64,000 nucleotides of DNA from Pedobacter nyackensis (GTDB taxonomy: Bacteria > Bacteroidota > Bacteroidia > Sphingobacteriales > Sphingobacteriaceae): NCBI RefSeq assembly GCF_900176505.1, contig NZ_FWYB01000014.1, positions 1 through 64,000 on the forward strand. The letters run 5' to 3'. The notes beneath the pieces were generated by a model, which worked only from the letters and a program-made list of their open reading frames with translations, searched no databases and was not told the DNA's origin. A program made the position numbers and the translations under genes. This document shows positions 36,293-46,377 of this stretch, one piece after another (position 1 is the stretch's first letter; every line of letters starts with the position of its first letter).

Positions 36293-37726
36293 CTATCCTA
36301 AAAGCTGAGGCATTTCTTTATAAACTTTCCACAAGAACTCACCATAAATGGTATTCGCCCATGCAAACCAACTTCTGGTAAATTTAGATGGGTCGTCTTT
36401 TTGGAATGACTCATGCATAAAACCTGTACCTGCGTGTGAAGCTTTTAACATTTTAAGGCAATGTTTAATTTCCTGCTGATCGGTACTTGTTAATCCTCTG
36501 GCAATAATACTCAGCGGCCAAATCATGTCAGCTTTGCCTACGTGTGGACCTCCAATACCTTCAAAATTTTCGCCTTTATAGAAGAAAGGATTGCTTTGTG
36601 AAAGACAAAAACGACGGGTATTCTGGTAAACAGGATCAGAAACCGGCATAGCATCCAGGTATGGCAAGGCCAGTAAACTAGGGATATTGGCATCATCCAT
36701 TAAATTGTGGTTGCCATAACCATCTACTTCAAATGCATAAATTTCACCAAATTCGGGATGTTTATAAGTAGCGTGTTGTTTTAAAGCGCTTTCCACTTCA
36801 GTGGCCAAAGCCAACAATTCTTTACTCAATACTGTTTCCGAAGTTAAGGCTGCAATCATTTCTGCTGCTTGCTTTAAACTGGTTACCGCAAAAAAGTTAG
36901 AAGGAATCAGATAAGGATAAATGGTGGCATCATCACTTGGTCTGAACATAGAGCAAATCAGCCCGGTAGGTTTAACCGGAAAACCATAACCATCCATTGG
37001 GAGTGTGTCGGTAGGTTTTGCCGTTTCACGCTGAAAACGATAAGGCCCGCGATCTGTTTTCCTTTGTTGCTCTTTAAAAGTCTGTAAGGTTAGTTTAATA
37101 GCCTTAATCCAATTTGCATCAAATGGTTCTTTATGCTTTGTTTTTTTCCAGTAAGCATAAGCCAATCTTATTGGATAACACAATGAATCTATCTCCCATT
37201 TACGTTCATGGATACCCGGTTTCATATCCGTCAAATCAGTTTTCCATTCGCTTACCATGGTTACATCCTTATAAAAGGCGTTGGCATAAGGATCTTCTAT
37301 AATGAATTGTGTTTGTCTGTTTACCACACCTGCTATTAAGGTAGCTAACTTTTCGTCCTTGTGAATAAAAGGAATGTATGGCCAAACTTGTGCACAGCTA
37401 TCACGAAGCCACATGGCATCAATATCTCCTGTGATTACATAAGTATCTGGTCTTTTATTGATCATGCTGTGAAAAACAGTCGTATCCAGGGTATTGGGAA
37501 AACAATTTTCAAACAACCAACCTTGCTCCTTATCTGCAACACCTGCTTTAAAGGCTTTAATAGCCTCTTCTACCGTCTTACTTACAAATTTTCTTTGCGC
37601 AAGAGGTGTTCTTACCACAGGAAAGTCATCTCCCATAGCAAACAGATGTGATGGATTATATAGCAATGCTGCTCCCATCAAAGCGGTATTTTGTATAAAA
37701 TTTCTTCTTTTCATGGTTCGGTTCAA
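36293..37726 (-). CDS. GH125 exo-alpha-1,6-mannosidase
   Basis: A 477-residue glycoside hydrolase family 125 protein. The N terminus MKRRNFIQNTALMGAALL has a twin-arginine-like motif before a hydrophobic stretch, so it may be exported folded by Tat. GH125 signatures: VITGDIDAMWLRDS (98-110), YFPYGYGFPVKPTG-type region with GLICSMFRPSDDATIYPYLIP, NLMDDANIPSLLALPYL, and GFMHESFQKDDPSKFTRSWFAWANTIYGEFLWK at the end. Known members remove alpha-1,6-mannose, which fits the alpha-1,6 arm of N-glycans. It lies 8 bp after the GH2 gene. Confidence 0.93.
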   Translation of the reverse strand: MNRTMKRRNFIQNTALMGAALLYNPSHLFAMGDDFPVVRTPLAQRKFVSKTVEEAIKAFKAGVADKEQGWLFENCFPNTLDTTVFHSMINKRPDTYVITGDIDAMWLRDSCAQVWPYIPFIHKDEKLATLIAGVVNRQTQFIIEDPYANAFYKDVTMVSEWKTDLTDMKPGIHERKWEIDSLCYPIRLAYAYWKKTKHKEPFDANWIKAIKLTLQTFKEQQRKTDRGPYRFQRETAKPTDTLPMDGYGFPVKPTGLICSMFRPSDDATIYPYLIPSNFFAVTSLKQAAEMIAALTSETVLSKELLALATEVESALKQHATYKHPEFGEIYAFEVDGYGNHNLMDDANIPSLLALPYLDAMPVSDPVYQNTRRFCLSQSNPFFYKGENFEGIGGPHVGKADMIWPLSIIARGLTSTDQQEIKHCLKMLKASHAGTGFMHESFQKDDPSKFTRSWFAWANTIYGEFLWKVYKEMPQLLG

Positions 37727-37734
37727 TTGATGGA

Positions 37735-40389
37735 CTAGTTAATATTTAAGGGTAAAAGTTGTTCTTTAACATTCCAGCCATATACCTGGATGCTTACCGG
37801 AACATTGGTTTGAGCAGGAAAATCTATCTGAATAGTTTTCTCTTCGCCTGGTAGTACAGTTAAGTAGTTATCAGAAAAGAATGCAGGTAAAATCCTTTCG
37901 CCGGTTTTTGAATTAACCAATGCGATACGGTTAAAAAAGGCTACCGGGTTGGCTTTATCGTTCTTTAAAATAAGCTCGATATTTCCTTTTGTTGCCTTAC
38001 GTGTCTCAACCTTTAATACAGCGTTTTTCATGGACTGCAAACCAGTGTACTTACCATCTGCTCCAGGCAACCAGTATAAGTTTTCACTTAGCACTTTTTG
38101 CTGCGCATTTAATAATTTCAAGACAACAAATGCCCCATTTTTAATCTTTTTAAGTGGCTCGTTGATAGGAAAAGTTCGCTGTGTAGTAGATGCAGCTACT
38201 TCTGTAAAGGCCTGAATTTGCTGTTGCAGTTTCCCGTCTATATCATACACATTGGCTTGTACCATAGTGTTACGTTCAATACCAAAGCCATTGTTTACTA
38301 TAGTAACCATGCTATCTAATGGATTCATCATGATATGTAATGGTTCTCCGCCCTTCCGTAAACCATACAAGCATGCATTTACATCTAAATAAGCATCATA
38401 CATTTGGCCACGCATTGCAGTCCATGGGTTTTGAGTTTTCCAGATCATCACACCTGTATACCAATCCCACATATGTGCGGAGAAACCTTCCATTAACGAA
38501 CGGTATTGGTCATAATTCACCAACTGCGCTTTCATTGCAAAATCCTTAGCGTCTTTAGCTTTTCCATAAGGATCGACATGCTGATCGTAAGGAATATATT
38601 TATGATAAGCCCAAACTGAATCCGGTTCCTTTCCATTTTGAGGAGCGATCAGATTTTTCTCAGGAATAAAACGTTTTAATGAAGCATAATCTCCTACCCC
38701 TACAGATCCAACTTCTGAATTGTATGGATAAGTTTTAAAGGACCAGAAAGTCTTTTGGTCTTGTATGGTATATGGTCCATCTCCGTTTCCACCCAGGAAA
38801 TTATAAGACATATCGTTAGAGTTAGAATAGTCGTAGAAATATCTGGTACCATCTAATTCAGGAAGAATCCTATCTTTAAGTGCAAACAAAATATCATCTG
38901 GTGGCGTAATCTCATTACCTCCGCACCAGAAGGCCAACGAAGCATGGTTTCTGATCATTTTAATTTGATCTTCTGCAGCCGTTAATACCAACTCGTGGTT
39001 GTCAGGATACTGTCTGCGCGTCCATTGATCATCTTTTTTCAAAGGATCGGTCCACTTACCGTTACAGTCGCCGCTAAACCAAAAATCCTGGAACACTAAC
39101 ATTCCATATTTATCACAAGCTTCGTAAAATTCCGGTCTTTCGATTATTGCACCTCCCCAAATCCTGATCAGGTTTAAGTTCATATCGCGGTGGAAGCGAA
39201 CTTCTGCATCATATCTTTCCTCAGAGAACCGCAGCATAGCGTCTGATATTACCCAGTTCCCTCCTTTAATAAAGATCTTTTGTCCGTTTACATAGTTTTC
39301 TCTACTTCTGGTACGTTCGTTCCATTGCGTAGTAATTTCTCTGACACCGACCTTAACAGTTTCTTCATCTATCAATTGCCCACCAGTCGTTACAAACTGC
39401 ATGCGGATGGTATAAAGTGGTTGCTCACCATACCCACTAGGCCACCATAATTTTGGGTTTACCAACTGAAAATCAGGAAGCTTAACCACTCTTTTTTCTC
39501 CGGCTTTTAACTGCACGGCTGTTTTTATCGTTTTCCCTTCCAGTGTATATTGTAAAAAACCATTCACAGTTTTATTTAAAGGGTTTTCAATTTCACCGGA
39601 AGTACGGATCACTGCAGCTTCCTGTTTGCCTGCAGGCAAACGTTTACCCGGAACCAATGTAATCACATGAGGGTTTTGCAGGTTAACCCCATTGGTTTTT
39701 TCGATGAATACTTTATCCCATATTCCTGTATTACGATCTCTTATGGGTTGTATCCAATCCCATCCGGCTGTATACTGAGTAGTTAAGCCCTTGGCTATTG
39801 TTCCATCTCCGCCCTGACCACCATTTGGTGCTCCTGGAAAATCCGGTGGGTAAACCAATACGGCTAATCTATTTTGTCCGTTTGCTGCCAGCAGTTTGGT
39901 AATGTTATATTGTTGGCGCAGATGCATCCCTTCATGCGTTTGAGCATTCACCTTATTGCCATTCAAAAACAGCTCACATTTATAATTTACACCTCTAAGT
40001 TTTAACCAGACTTGTTCGTCGCCTTTAGCCGTTTGCTCAAATGATTTCACAAACCAATAAGTATAATAGGCATTTCCGGTACTATAAACATCCTTGATCA
40101 ACTGGTTGTTCATTCCATAGAAAGGATCAGGCACTTTATTGTTGTTTAACAAAGTGGTAAGTACAGTCCCGGGAACCGTTGCCGGCATCCAGTCTGACAT
40201 ATTAAAACCAGGTTTTGTTATGGTTGCACCAGAGACACTCACCTCTTTTAAAGGCTTGCATTGCCAACCTGAATTCAGTTCATATTGTTGCTGTGCATTC
40301 AATTTAATTCCACAACATACAACAAGCACAAACAGTATCAAATAAGGAGTTTTAAAGCTCCAGGAAAAATATAGTAAGGATTTTCTCAT
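37735..40389 (-). CDS. GH2 beta-mannosidase, endo-beta-mannosidase-like
   Basis: An 884-residue secreted GH2 enzyme (N-terminal hydrophobic anchor to ~residue 32). The jelly-roll/sugar-binding domain, Ig-like domain and TIM barrel occur in the usual order. Catalytic Glu pair: acid/base E493 in FWCGGNE and nucleophile E559 in NSEVGSVG. The stretch AYHKYIPY, KAQLVNYDQYRSLMEGFSAHMW and GVMIWKTQNPWTAMRGQMYDAYLD is what I recall of plant mannosylglycoprotein endo-beta-mannosidases, which cleave the Man-beta-1,4-GlcNAc bond of N-glycan cores. Exo-beta-glucosaminidase is the main alternative. Its position between GH3 and GH125 supports an N-glycan core role. Confidence 0.87.
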   Translation of the reverse strand: MRKSLLYFSWSFKTPYLILFVLVVCCGIKLNAQQQYELNSGWQCKPLKEVSVSGATITKPGFNMSDWMPATVPGTVLTTLLNNNKVPDPFYGMNNQLIKDVYSTGNAYYTYWFVKSFEQTAKGDEQVWLKLRGVNYKCELFLNGNKVNAQTHEGMHLRQQYNITKLLAANGQNRLAVLVYPPDFPGAPNGGQGGDGTIAKGLTTQYTAGWDWIQPIRDRNTGIWDKVFIEKTNGVNLQNPHVITLVPGKRLPAGKQEAAVIRTSGEIENPLNKTVNGFLQYTLEGKTIKTAVQLKAGEKRVVKLPDFQLVNPKLWWPSGYGEQPLYTIRMQFVTTGGQLIDEETVKVGVREITTQWNERTRSRENYVNGQKIFIKGGNWVISDAMLRFSEERYDAEVRFHRDMNLNLIRIWGGAIIERPEFYEACDKYGMLVFQDFWFSGDCNGKWTDPLKKDDQWTRRQYPDNHELVLTAAEDQIKMIRNHASLAFWCGGNEITPPDDILFALKDRILPELDGTRYFYDYSNSNDMSYNFLGGNGDGPYTIQDQKTFWSFKTYPYNSEVGSVGVGDYASLKRFIPEKNLIAPQNGKEPDSVWAYHKYIPYDQHVDPYGKAKDAKDFAMKAQLVNYDQYRSLMEGFSAHMWDWYTGVMIWKTQNPWTAMRGQMYDAYLDVNACLYGLRKGGEPLHIMMNPLDSMVTIVNNGFGIERNTMVQANVYDIDGKLQQQIQAFTEVAASTTQRTFPINEPLKKIKNGAFVVLKLLNAQQKVLSENLYWLPGADGKYTGLQSMKNAVLKVETRKATKGNIELILKNDKANPVAFFNRIALVNSKTGERILPAFFSDNYLTVLPGEEKTIQIDFPAQTNVPVSIQVYGWNVKEQLLPLNIN

Positions 40390-40442
40390 TTGTTATTGGT
40401 TAATCTATTGTGTGTGTTACTGGGGGCTCCCATATTTTTGTA

Positions 40443-43166
40443 TCAATTAATAACCTTTACGATGTCCTTTAGCGCCAATTCCTTACTGGAAGACCCAATC
40501 ATAATTCTGAAGTCACCAGGCTCTATAACTAATTTCATTTCGGCATTTAACATACTAAGCATTGAAGGTGTAATTTCAAATGAAACCTGCTTAAGTTCCC
40601 CTGCTTTCAACCTGATCCGTTTAAATCCCTTCAATTCCAGAACCGGTCTGGCCACACTGGCAAGCATATCCCTGAGATATAACTGTACCACTTCATCTCC
40701 ATCGTACTGCCCCGTATTTTGCAGGGTAAAACTCGCCGTAATCTGTTCTGTTGCCTTAATCTCCTTTTTACTTAACTTAAGATCTTTGTATTCAAATTTG
40801 CTATAGCTTAACCCGAAACCGAAAGGAAAAAAGGGTTCACCGCTTAAATTATTATAGTCATCTCCGCGGCCCGTTGATTTGTGATTATACACCAGAGGGA
40901 GCTGAGACTCATGAACCGGGTATGTTATCGGTAAACGACCCGCGGGATTGTAGTCGCCGAATAAAGTTTCAGCTACAGCAACTCCACCTTCTTCACCAGG
41001 ATACCAAACATTTAATACTGCCGCGGCTTTATCAAACCATTTGTCCATGGTAATCGCACTTCCCCCAACCAGTAAAACAACTACAGGTTTCCCGGTATTT
41101 TCCATTGCCTGAATAAGCTGCTCCTGGTTCCCCGGCAAGTTCAGATAGGCACGATCAAGGAATTCACCTTCTTTTATTCCGGCTGCAACAACTATTACAT
41201 CCGCAGTTTCTGCCATTTTAATTGCTTCAGCTAATTCTTTATCCCGGTCGTCAGGCACTTCATAATTCCAAACCAATTTGATATACCCATTCCCTTTAGG
41301 TTCTTTGAATTCTATACGTACTTCATAGGATTTATCCTGATCAAAGTTGAATGGCACCAAACGGGTATGGTAAGACCTTTTTTCCCACTGGTCAATCAGC
41401 AGTTTACCATCAATATAAAGACGATAACCATCATTCCCTTCAAGGCCGATTTGATAGGTTCCTGACTTTGGTGCATGAATACTACCGGTCCATCTCACTG
41501 AATACTGATCTTTAGCCAACAACTTATCGGGAGCATAAAGCGTCCACATGAAATCTATATTTTTATCTATCCTGTTCAATACCGGTTCACCGGATAGCGA
41601 AAGGTTATTGAAATATGCCCCACTCAACCCTTTTGAAATCCCAGATTTTAAAAACTCCTGCTTTACTGGCACGAACAATATTGGTTCTCTACTGCTTCCC
41701 TTGCTATATTGTATTTTTATTTCATTGCCTGCCCGTCTTTTCAGGCCTTCAAAAATATTCACCTTCTGGTTACCCGTTCCGCTATAACCACCCAACCTGG
41801 CTTCAAGTGCGTCCTCGCCCAACAGTAATATATTTTTCACATTCTTTAGTGGTAAAACTGATCGCTCATTTTTCAACAGCACGAACGAACTTAAAGCCGC
41901 TTCCTTCGCCACTGTTTTACCATTTTCATCAGTTAAAGATGCTTTCGCTTCTTTTTCAGAAACGTACGGATTTTCAAAGAGACCTAACTCGAACTTTGCG
42001 CGCAGCACCCTTGAAACCGCATCGTCTATTCTTTCATTGGTAATTGATCCATCCAGGAAAGGAGGGATAAATAATTTATAATGATCATACTCTATCTGAA
42101 AAATCACATCCAGCCCCGCTGTAATCGCCTGTTTTGTGGCTTCAGCATATCCGCTAGCGGTATTGTGCAATACATTTCCACCACCTACGGCACCCGCATC
42201 AGAAATGACGAATCCTTTAAAGCCCCAGTCTTCCTTTAACTTCTGAGTTAACAACCAGTGGTTAGAAGTTGCCGGAGTACCATCAATTGAATTATAGGCC
42301 GTCATTAACGATCTGCTTTTTCCTTGTTGTATAGCGGCTTTAAAAGGAGGGAAATGAATTTCTTCTAATAGGCGATGGTTAAAGCTTATCGGATAGCTAT
42401 CCCGTCCACCATCCCCCACATTTGCAACAAAATGCTTAGGCGTTGTGATGATATTACGTGATTCAAATGCATTTACAAAAGCTAGCCCCATCTGGGAACT
42501 CAAAAAAGGATCTTCACCATAAGTTTCTTCTGTTCTTCCCCAGCGTACATCTGAAGCAATATTTATAACAGGCGTTAAAATATCTCTTATACCTCTCGCT
42601 TTGGCTTCATACGCTATGGCATCTGCCACCTTGCCCATCATACCCGTATCAAAACTGGCTGCCAGGCCTATAGCCTGTGGAAAGGCTGTGGCTTCCTGTC
42701 TGACTAATCCATGCAAGGCTTCATCGAAGGCAATGATTGGAATACCCAATCGCGTTTCCTTCAAAAAATATCTTTGTATGGTATTTATTTTCTTTGCGAG
42801 CGTATAGGCATTTTCTTGCGTACGGTTATAGCTCAGCATTTGCCCAGCCTCTCCTCCGCCTTGAGATGCAGCCCCTATTTGCAGACCAAAAATACCCTTT
42901 TTGTATAGGTTCTTATTTACTCCGTCCAGGTCGCCCGGGATCATAAAAAGTTGCCAAAACTTTTCTTCTGGCGTCATTCTCGACAATAAATCCTTTACAC
43001 GAGCCTCAATATCGGCTTTGGGATCTTTGTAAAGCGCATTTTCTAATTTATTTTCGGACTTCCCTTTAGGCTTAGCCTGTCCAAAGCCACTACTCGTGAA
43101 CATAACGACACCCACCGAAACAAGCAGGAACTGAACAACACCAATCTTTATGGCTACATACTTCAT
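40443..43166 (-). CDS. GH3 beta-glycosidase with PA14 domain
   Basis: A 907-residue secreted GH3 enzyme. The TIM barrel has IIAFDEALHGLVR (~145-155), RWGRTEETYGEDPFLSS (~209-223), TPKHFVANVGDG (~242-253) and the nucleophile D323 in FVISDAGAVGGG. The second alpha/beta domain is split by a PA14 insert (GAYFNNLSLSGEPVLNRID to GYIKLVWNY, ~525-640). A fibronectin III-like domain ends it. KHF-AN rather than KH-PG-G shows a beta-glucosidase/beta-xylosidase group, not NagZ. In this locus a beta-1,2-xylosidase activity on plant-type N-glycans is attractive but unproven. Gaps are 28 and 53 bp. Confidence 0.9.
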   Translation of the reverse strand: MKYVAIKIGVVQFLLVSVGVVMFTSSGFGQAKPKGKSENKLENALYKDPKADIEARVKDLLSRMTPEEKFWQLFMIPGDLDGVNKNLYKKGIFGLQIGAASQGGGEAGQMLSYNRTQENAYTLAKKINTIQRYFLKETRLGIPIIAFDEALHGLVRQEATAFPQAIGLAASFDTGMMGKVADAIAYEAKARGIRDILTPVINIASDVRWGRTEETYGEDPFLSSQMGLAFVNAFESRNIITTPKHFVANVGDGGRDSYPISFNHRLLEEIHFPPFKAAIQQGKSRSLMTAYNSIDGTPATSNHWLLTQKLKEDWGFKGFVISDAGAVGGGNVLHNTASGYAEATKQAITAGLDVIFQIEYDHYKLFIPPFLDGSITNERIDDAVSRVLRAKFELGLFENPYVSEKEAKASLTDENGKTVAKEAALSSFVLLKNERSVLPLKNVKNILLLGEDALEARLGGYSGTGNQKVNIFEGLKRRAGNEIKIQYSKGSSREPILFVPVKQEFLKSGISKGLSGAYFNNLSLSGEPVLNRIDKNIDFMWTLYAPDKLLAKDQYSVRWTGSIHAPKSGTYQIGLEGNDGYRLYIDGKLLIDQWEKRSYHTRLVPFNFDQDKSYEVRIEFKEPKGNGYIKLVWNYEVPDDRDKELAEAIKMAETADVIVVAAGIKEGEFLDRAYLNLPGNQEQLIQAMENTGKPVVVLLVGGSAITMDKWFDKAAAVLNVWYPGEEGGVAVAETLFGDYNPAGRLPITYPVHESQLPLVYNHKSTGRGDDYNNLSGEPFFPFGFGLSYSKFEYKDLKLSKKEIKATEQITASFTLQNTGQYDGDEVVQLYLRDMLASVARPVLELKGFKRIRLKAGELKQVSFEITPSMLSMLNAEMKLVIEPGDFRIMIGSSSKELALKDIVKVIN

Positions 43167-43194
43167 CTATTGTAATTTAATAGGTATTTATAGA

Positions 43195-44643
43195 TTAACC
43201 CGCAGGAGCAAATTCAAAAGCCAATGCAATGCTACCTTCATTCTTAGAAACAGCCGCAGGCAATTCAATAAAGATTTTACCACTCAACTCTTTCCATTTC
43301 ATTTTTTTACCTGTACCAATCAGGGTGACAGAAGTACCTTTTTTAGGTGTATTTCCAGTCCAGCTGATTGTGGATGGCAATTTTTCACCTTCTATCGGGC
43401 AATAAACCGCATAACGAGTCTTACCATCTTTACTTTGTGTAAACCAGGTATTCCCATCGTGATAGGCTTTGGTAATCCTTGTACCGTAAATTGCCTTTCC
43501 GTTTACATTTACCCATTTCCCAATCTCTTCCAGGCGAGTGATTACTTCCTGAGGAAATGTCCCGTCTGCTTTAGGACCGACACCTAGTAGCAGACTCCCT
43601 CCTTTTGCAGTAACTTCAACCAGTGTATGGATTACTTTTGCTGCTGACTTATATTGATCATTAGGAACAAAGCCCCATGCGCCACCTAATGTCATACAAC
43701 TTTCCCATGGATTGGCCAATTGCTTTTCCGGAACTCTCTGCTCTGGCGTCTGATAGTTTTCGTAAGGACCATGTACCGTTCTGTCGACCACCAACAGCCC
43801 AGGTTGTGCCTTACGGGCCATACTAGCAATTTTTGGCATGTTTATGTCCTGATCCCAGGCAGGAATCGCAGCCCCCCAGGCTCTTACTTCATCGTTTACG
43901 GTTGACAATGGTCTTACCCAACCTCCATCTAACCAAAGAATATCAACTGAACCATAATTATGCATCAATTCGCCGATCTGGTTAAAGGTATATTGTTTAA
44001 ACATATTCCAGCGCCATGGGTTTTTCCTGATGTCATAATTATTATTCCTGTCGGCAGTCGCATATTTAGACCACCAGTAATATTGTGAATGCCAGTCTGG
44101 TTTAGAAAAATAGGCACCTATCATAAAACCTTCCTTACGGAAAGCGTCAAAAACATGTTTCGCTACATCTGCTTTGGGGTTCGTGGCAAAGGGCCCTTTA
44201 GCAATACTAAAATCGGACTCTTTGGTATCGAACATGGCGAAACCATCATGGTGTTTGGTCGTAAATACAAGGTATTTCATGCCTGCGGCTTTACCTGCCT
44301 TTGCCCATTGTTCCGGATTAAACTTTACAGGATTAAAATCTTTGCTTTGATCCCAATACCATTTCTTATAGTTGTCATAGGTAATTGTACTGTCCCGCTC
44401 AATCCAGTCTTCGGAACATATAGACCAGGATTCTATGATCCCGGGCACTGCATAGAGTCCCCAGTGGATAATCATCCCAAACTTCTGATCCTGCCATTTG
44501 TCCAGTTTTTGTTTTACCAGCGGGTCTTTGGGCCATTCGTAAGTAGTTGACTGATGATGAACACCATGATCTTGTGCAACCACCTTGCTACAAATACCTA
44601 TCAACAAGACTGCAATTTTGATTATCTCTCTTTTCATCATCAT
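43195..44643 (-). CDS. GH29 alpha-L-fucosidase
   Basis: A 482-residue secreted enzyme, signal peptide ending near VVAQ. GH29 motifs: KFGMIIHWGLYAVPG (54-68), YLVFTTKHHDGFAMFDTKESDF (124-144), and the catalytic nucleophile D239 in VDILWLDGGW. A C-terminal beta-sandwich follows. The acid/base residue varies among GH29 members and I cannot assign it. It should release alpha-linked L-fucose, for example core or antennal fucose of N-glycans. It is the first hydrolase gene after the susCD pair, separated from susD by a strong stem-loop. Confidence 0.92.
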   Translation of the reverse strand: MMMKREIIKIAVLLIGICSKVVAQDHGVHHQSTTYEWPKDPLVKQKLDKWQDQKFGMIIHWGLYAVPGIIESWSICSEDWIERDSTITYDNYKKWYWDQSKDFNPVKFNPEQWAKAGKAAGMKYLVFTTKHHDGFAMFDTKESDFSIAKGPFATNPKADVAKHVFDAFRKEGFMIGAYFSKPDWHSQYYWWSKYATADRNNNYDIRKNPWRWNMFKQYTFNQIGELMHNYGSVDILWLDGGWVRPLSTVNDEVRAWGAAIPAWDQDINMPKIASMARKAQPGLLVVDRTVHGPYENYQTPEQRVPEKQLANPWESCMTLGGAWGFVPNDQYKSAAKVIHTLVEVTAKGGSLLLGVGPKADGTFPQEVITRLEEIGKWVNVNGKAIYGTRITKAYHDGNTWFTQSKDGKTRYAVYCPIEGEKLPSTISWTGNTPKKGTSVTLIGTGKKMKWKELSGKIFIELPAAVSKNEGSIALAFEFAPAG

Positions 44644-44696
44644 ATTTTTATGATTATAAAGTACTCATTATTATAGGAATTATAGGCATTTATAAA

Positions 44697-44728
44697 ATTG
44701 TCCTGGCTACAGGAGCAGCCAGGACAAT
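44697..44728 (-). terminator. Intra-locus terminator between susD and the hydrolase genes
   Basis: A perfect 12-bp stem (ATTGTCCTGGCT at 44697-44708, AGCCAGGACAAT at 44717-44728) with an 8-base loop. On the minus strand it is followed by TTTATAAAT. It probably makes transcription of susCD higher than that of the downstream hydrolases. Confidence 0.65.
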
Positions 44729-44762
44729 GATTTATATAAATTTCCGAACCATTAAACCAGGT

Positions 44763-46358
44763 TTATGGTTGCCAGAATATTTTAGTTTTACGTGTATCTT
44801 TAGCCTGAACAGCCTGATAATTTACACTGTTATACGTCATCTCGCTTGCAGGATAAACCAATCTGGTAGGCGGTGTATCAAAACCAGCTAATTTACCATT
44901 TGAAGGGAAAGTCAAAACCGGATATCCTGTCCTTCTATATTCAGACCAGGCTTCCATAGATTGCAATACGCCTAGATGTGCCCATTTTTGAATGTAAATT
45001 TTAGCCAACTTGTCCGTAGCCGTACCGCTATAACCAGCCGAAGCTGAATTAACCCAGGTATCAATTACAGTACTTGCCGGCATCGGTACATTTACATACC
45101 CCCCACCTTGATTCACGCTATTCAGATAATGATAGAAAGTAACCGACTGTCTCAGTGCAATATCATAAGCGGTTTTTGCAGCGGTAGTGCTTCCCCATCT
45201 TTCAAACGCCTCTGCCTTTAAAAAGTTTACTTCAGATGCAGTGATGACGATTCCTGGTAATTTCTGATTAAAAAGAAAAGTCGCCGAGTCCAATACGGAA
45301 TAATCAGGAAAACTGTTATCCTGCTGAGTAGTGGTAAATGTCACCGGCATCGCTCTGTAGTTGGCATTTGGAACAAATTTACCATTAACCATACGGCCGT
45401 ATTTATCATAAATTACCGGGATACGCGGATCATTTGCAGGAAGCATTACTGTATTCAACATATAGTCTGTTGCATACCAGCTGCCTTCTAAAAAGGCATC
45501 ATGCAAATCACTTGTACTGTTTGTAAGGGGCTGAAGTAGAATATCAGAAACACCTGGGTTATATGATCCATTGCTACCGCCATCAACCAAAGCATAGTTT
45601 GAAGGATTATTGAGCATCTCCAATACCCCCGTTCTGGCGGTATTTTCATCTACTTTAGAAATCCGCATCAGCAACCTTAATTTCAGAGAGTTCGCATAGC
45701 TTGCCCAAAGATTTACATTTCCTTTTAAAAGAATATCTGCTTTCGAGAAACTTGAATTGGTTGGATTTGCCTTAAAGTACGCAGCTGCGGCAGTGAGGTC
45801 ACTTATAAACTGGGTATACAAAGCTTTCTGTTCATCAAACTTTGGTGGGTTAATCGTTGCTTTAGTTTCCAGACTCCCTGCTTCAGCATAAGGTATATCG
45901 CCCCATAAATCGACCATTTTAGCTGCCTGTTCTATTAAAACTACTTTAGCTGCTTGCATAATCGTAGCCTGAGTAGCTTTCTCTGCTTCAGGCAGCTTGC
46001 TGTAACTTACCTCCATCGCACGGTATAAAGCCATCACACCACTTCCATTTCCTTCTGGGACGTAAAAATCATCCCAATAGTTTTGGGAATACGGATCACT
46101 TTGCTTATAAATGGAATTTCCATTTGCAGCGTAGGTTGTCTGGGCATATACCCCTGGCATTTGAGACAGAAAAGTACGGACATGCCAGTACTTGGCCGCA
46201 ATTCTGTCGTTATTTAACATCGCTGTAAAAAGGCCTGCAGGACTAGCAGTGGTCGCCTTTTCCGGGTTAAAATATTTATCTGCAACATCTTTCTTACAAC
46301 CGATGAATGTTGTTAATACCACTAAAAAGAAAGCTGTATTTGTTATTAACTTTTTCAT
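44763..46358 (-). CDS. SusD-like outer-membrane lipoprotein of the N-glycan locus
   Basis: A 531-residue lipoprotein, lipobox F-I-G-C followed by KKDVAD, an acidic surface-export signal. It is of the SusD-like_2 group: LFTAMLNNDRIAAKYWHVRTFL near the start, KMVDLWGDIPYAEAG in the first third, LGVLQSMEAWSEYRRTGYPVLTF near the C terminus and RLVYPASEMTYNSVNYQAVQ at the end. It lies 19 bp after susC. It should capture the glycan or glycopeptide at the surface for its SusC partner. Confidence 0.92.
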   Translation of the reverse strand: MKKLITNTAFFLVVLTTFIGCKKDVADKYFNPEKATTASPAGLFTAMLNNDRIAAKYWHVRTFLSQMPGVYAQTTYAANGNSIYKQSDPYSQNYWDDFYVPEGNGSGVMALYRAMEVSYSKLPEAEKATQATIMQAAKVVLIEQAAKMVDLWGDIPYAEAGSLETKATINPPKFDEQKALYTQFISDLTAAAAYFKANPTNSSFSKADILLKGNVNLWASYANSLKLRLLMRISKVDENTARTGVLEMLNNPSNYALVDGGSNGSYNPGVSDILLQPLTNSTSDLHDAFLEGSWYATDYMLNTVMLPANDPRIPVIYDKYGRMVNGKFVPNANYRAMPVTFTTTQQDNSFPDYSVLDSATFLFNQKLPGIVITASEVNFLKAEAFERWGSTTAAKTAYDIALRQSVTFYHYLNSVNQGGGYVNVPMPASTVIDTWVNSASAGYSGTATDKLAKIYIQKWAHLGVLQSMEAWSEYRRTGYPVLTFPSNGKLAGFDTPPTRLVYPASEMTYNSVNYQAVQAKDTRKTKIFWQP

Positions 46359-46377
46359 AATATCTATATTAATGCGA

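Noticed and set aside
40443..43166. NagZ-like beta-N-acetylglucosaminidase identity for the GH3 protein
   Set aside because: The KH-PG-G loop of that group is missing. KHFVAN and the PA14 insert place it with beta-glucosidases/xylosidases.
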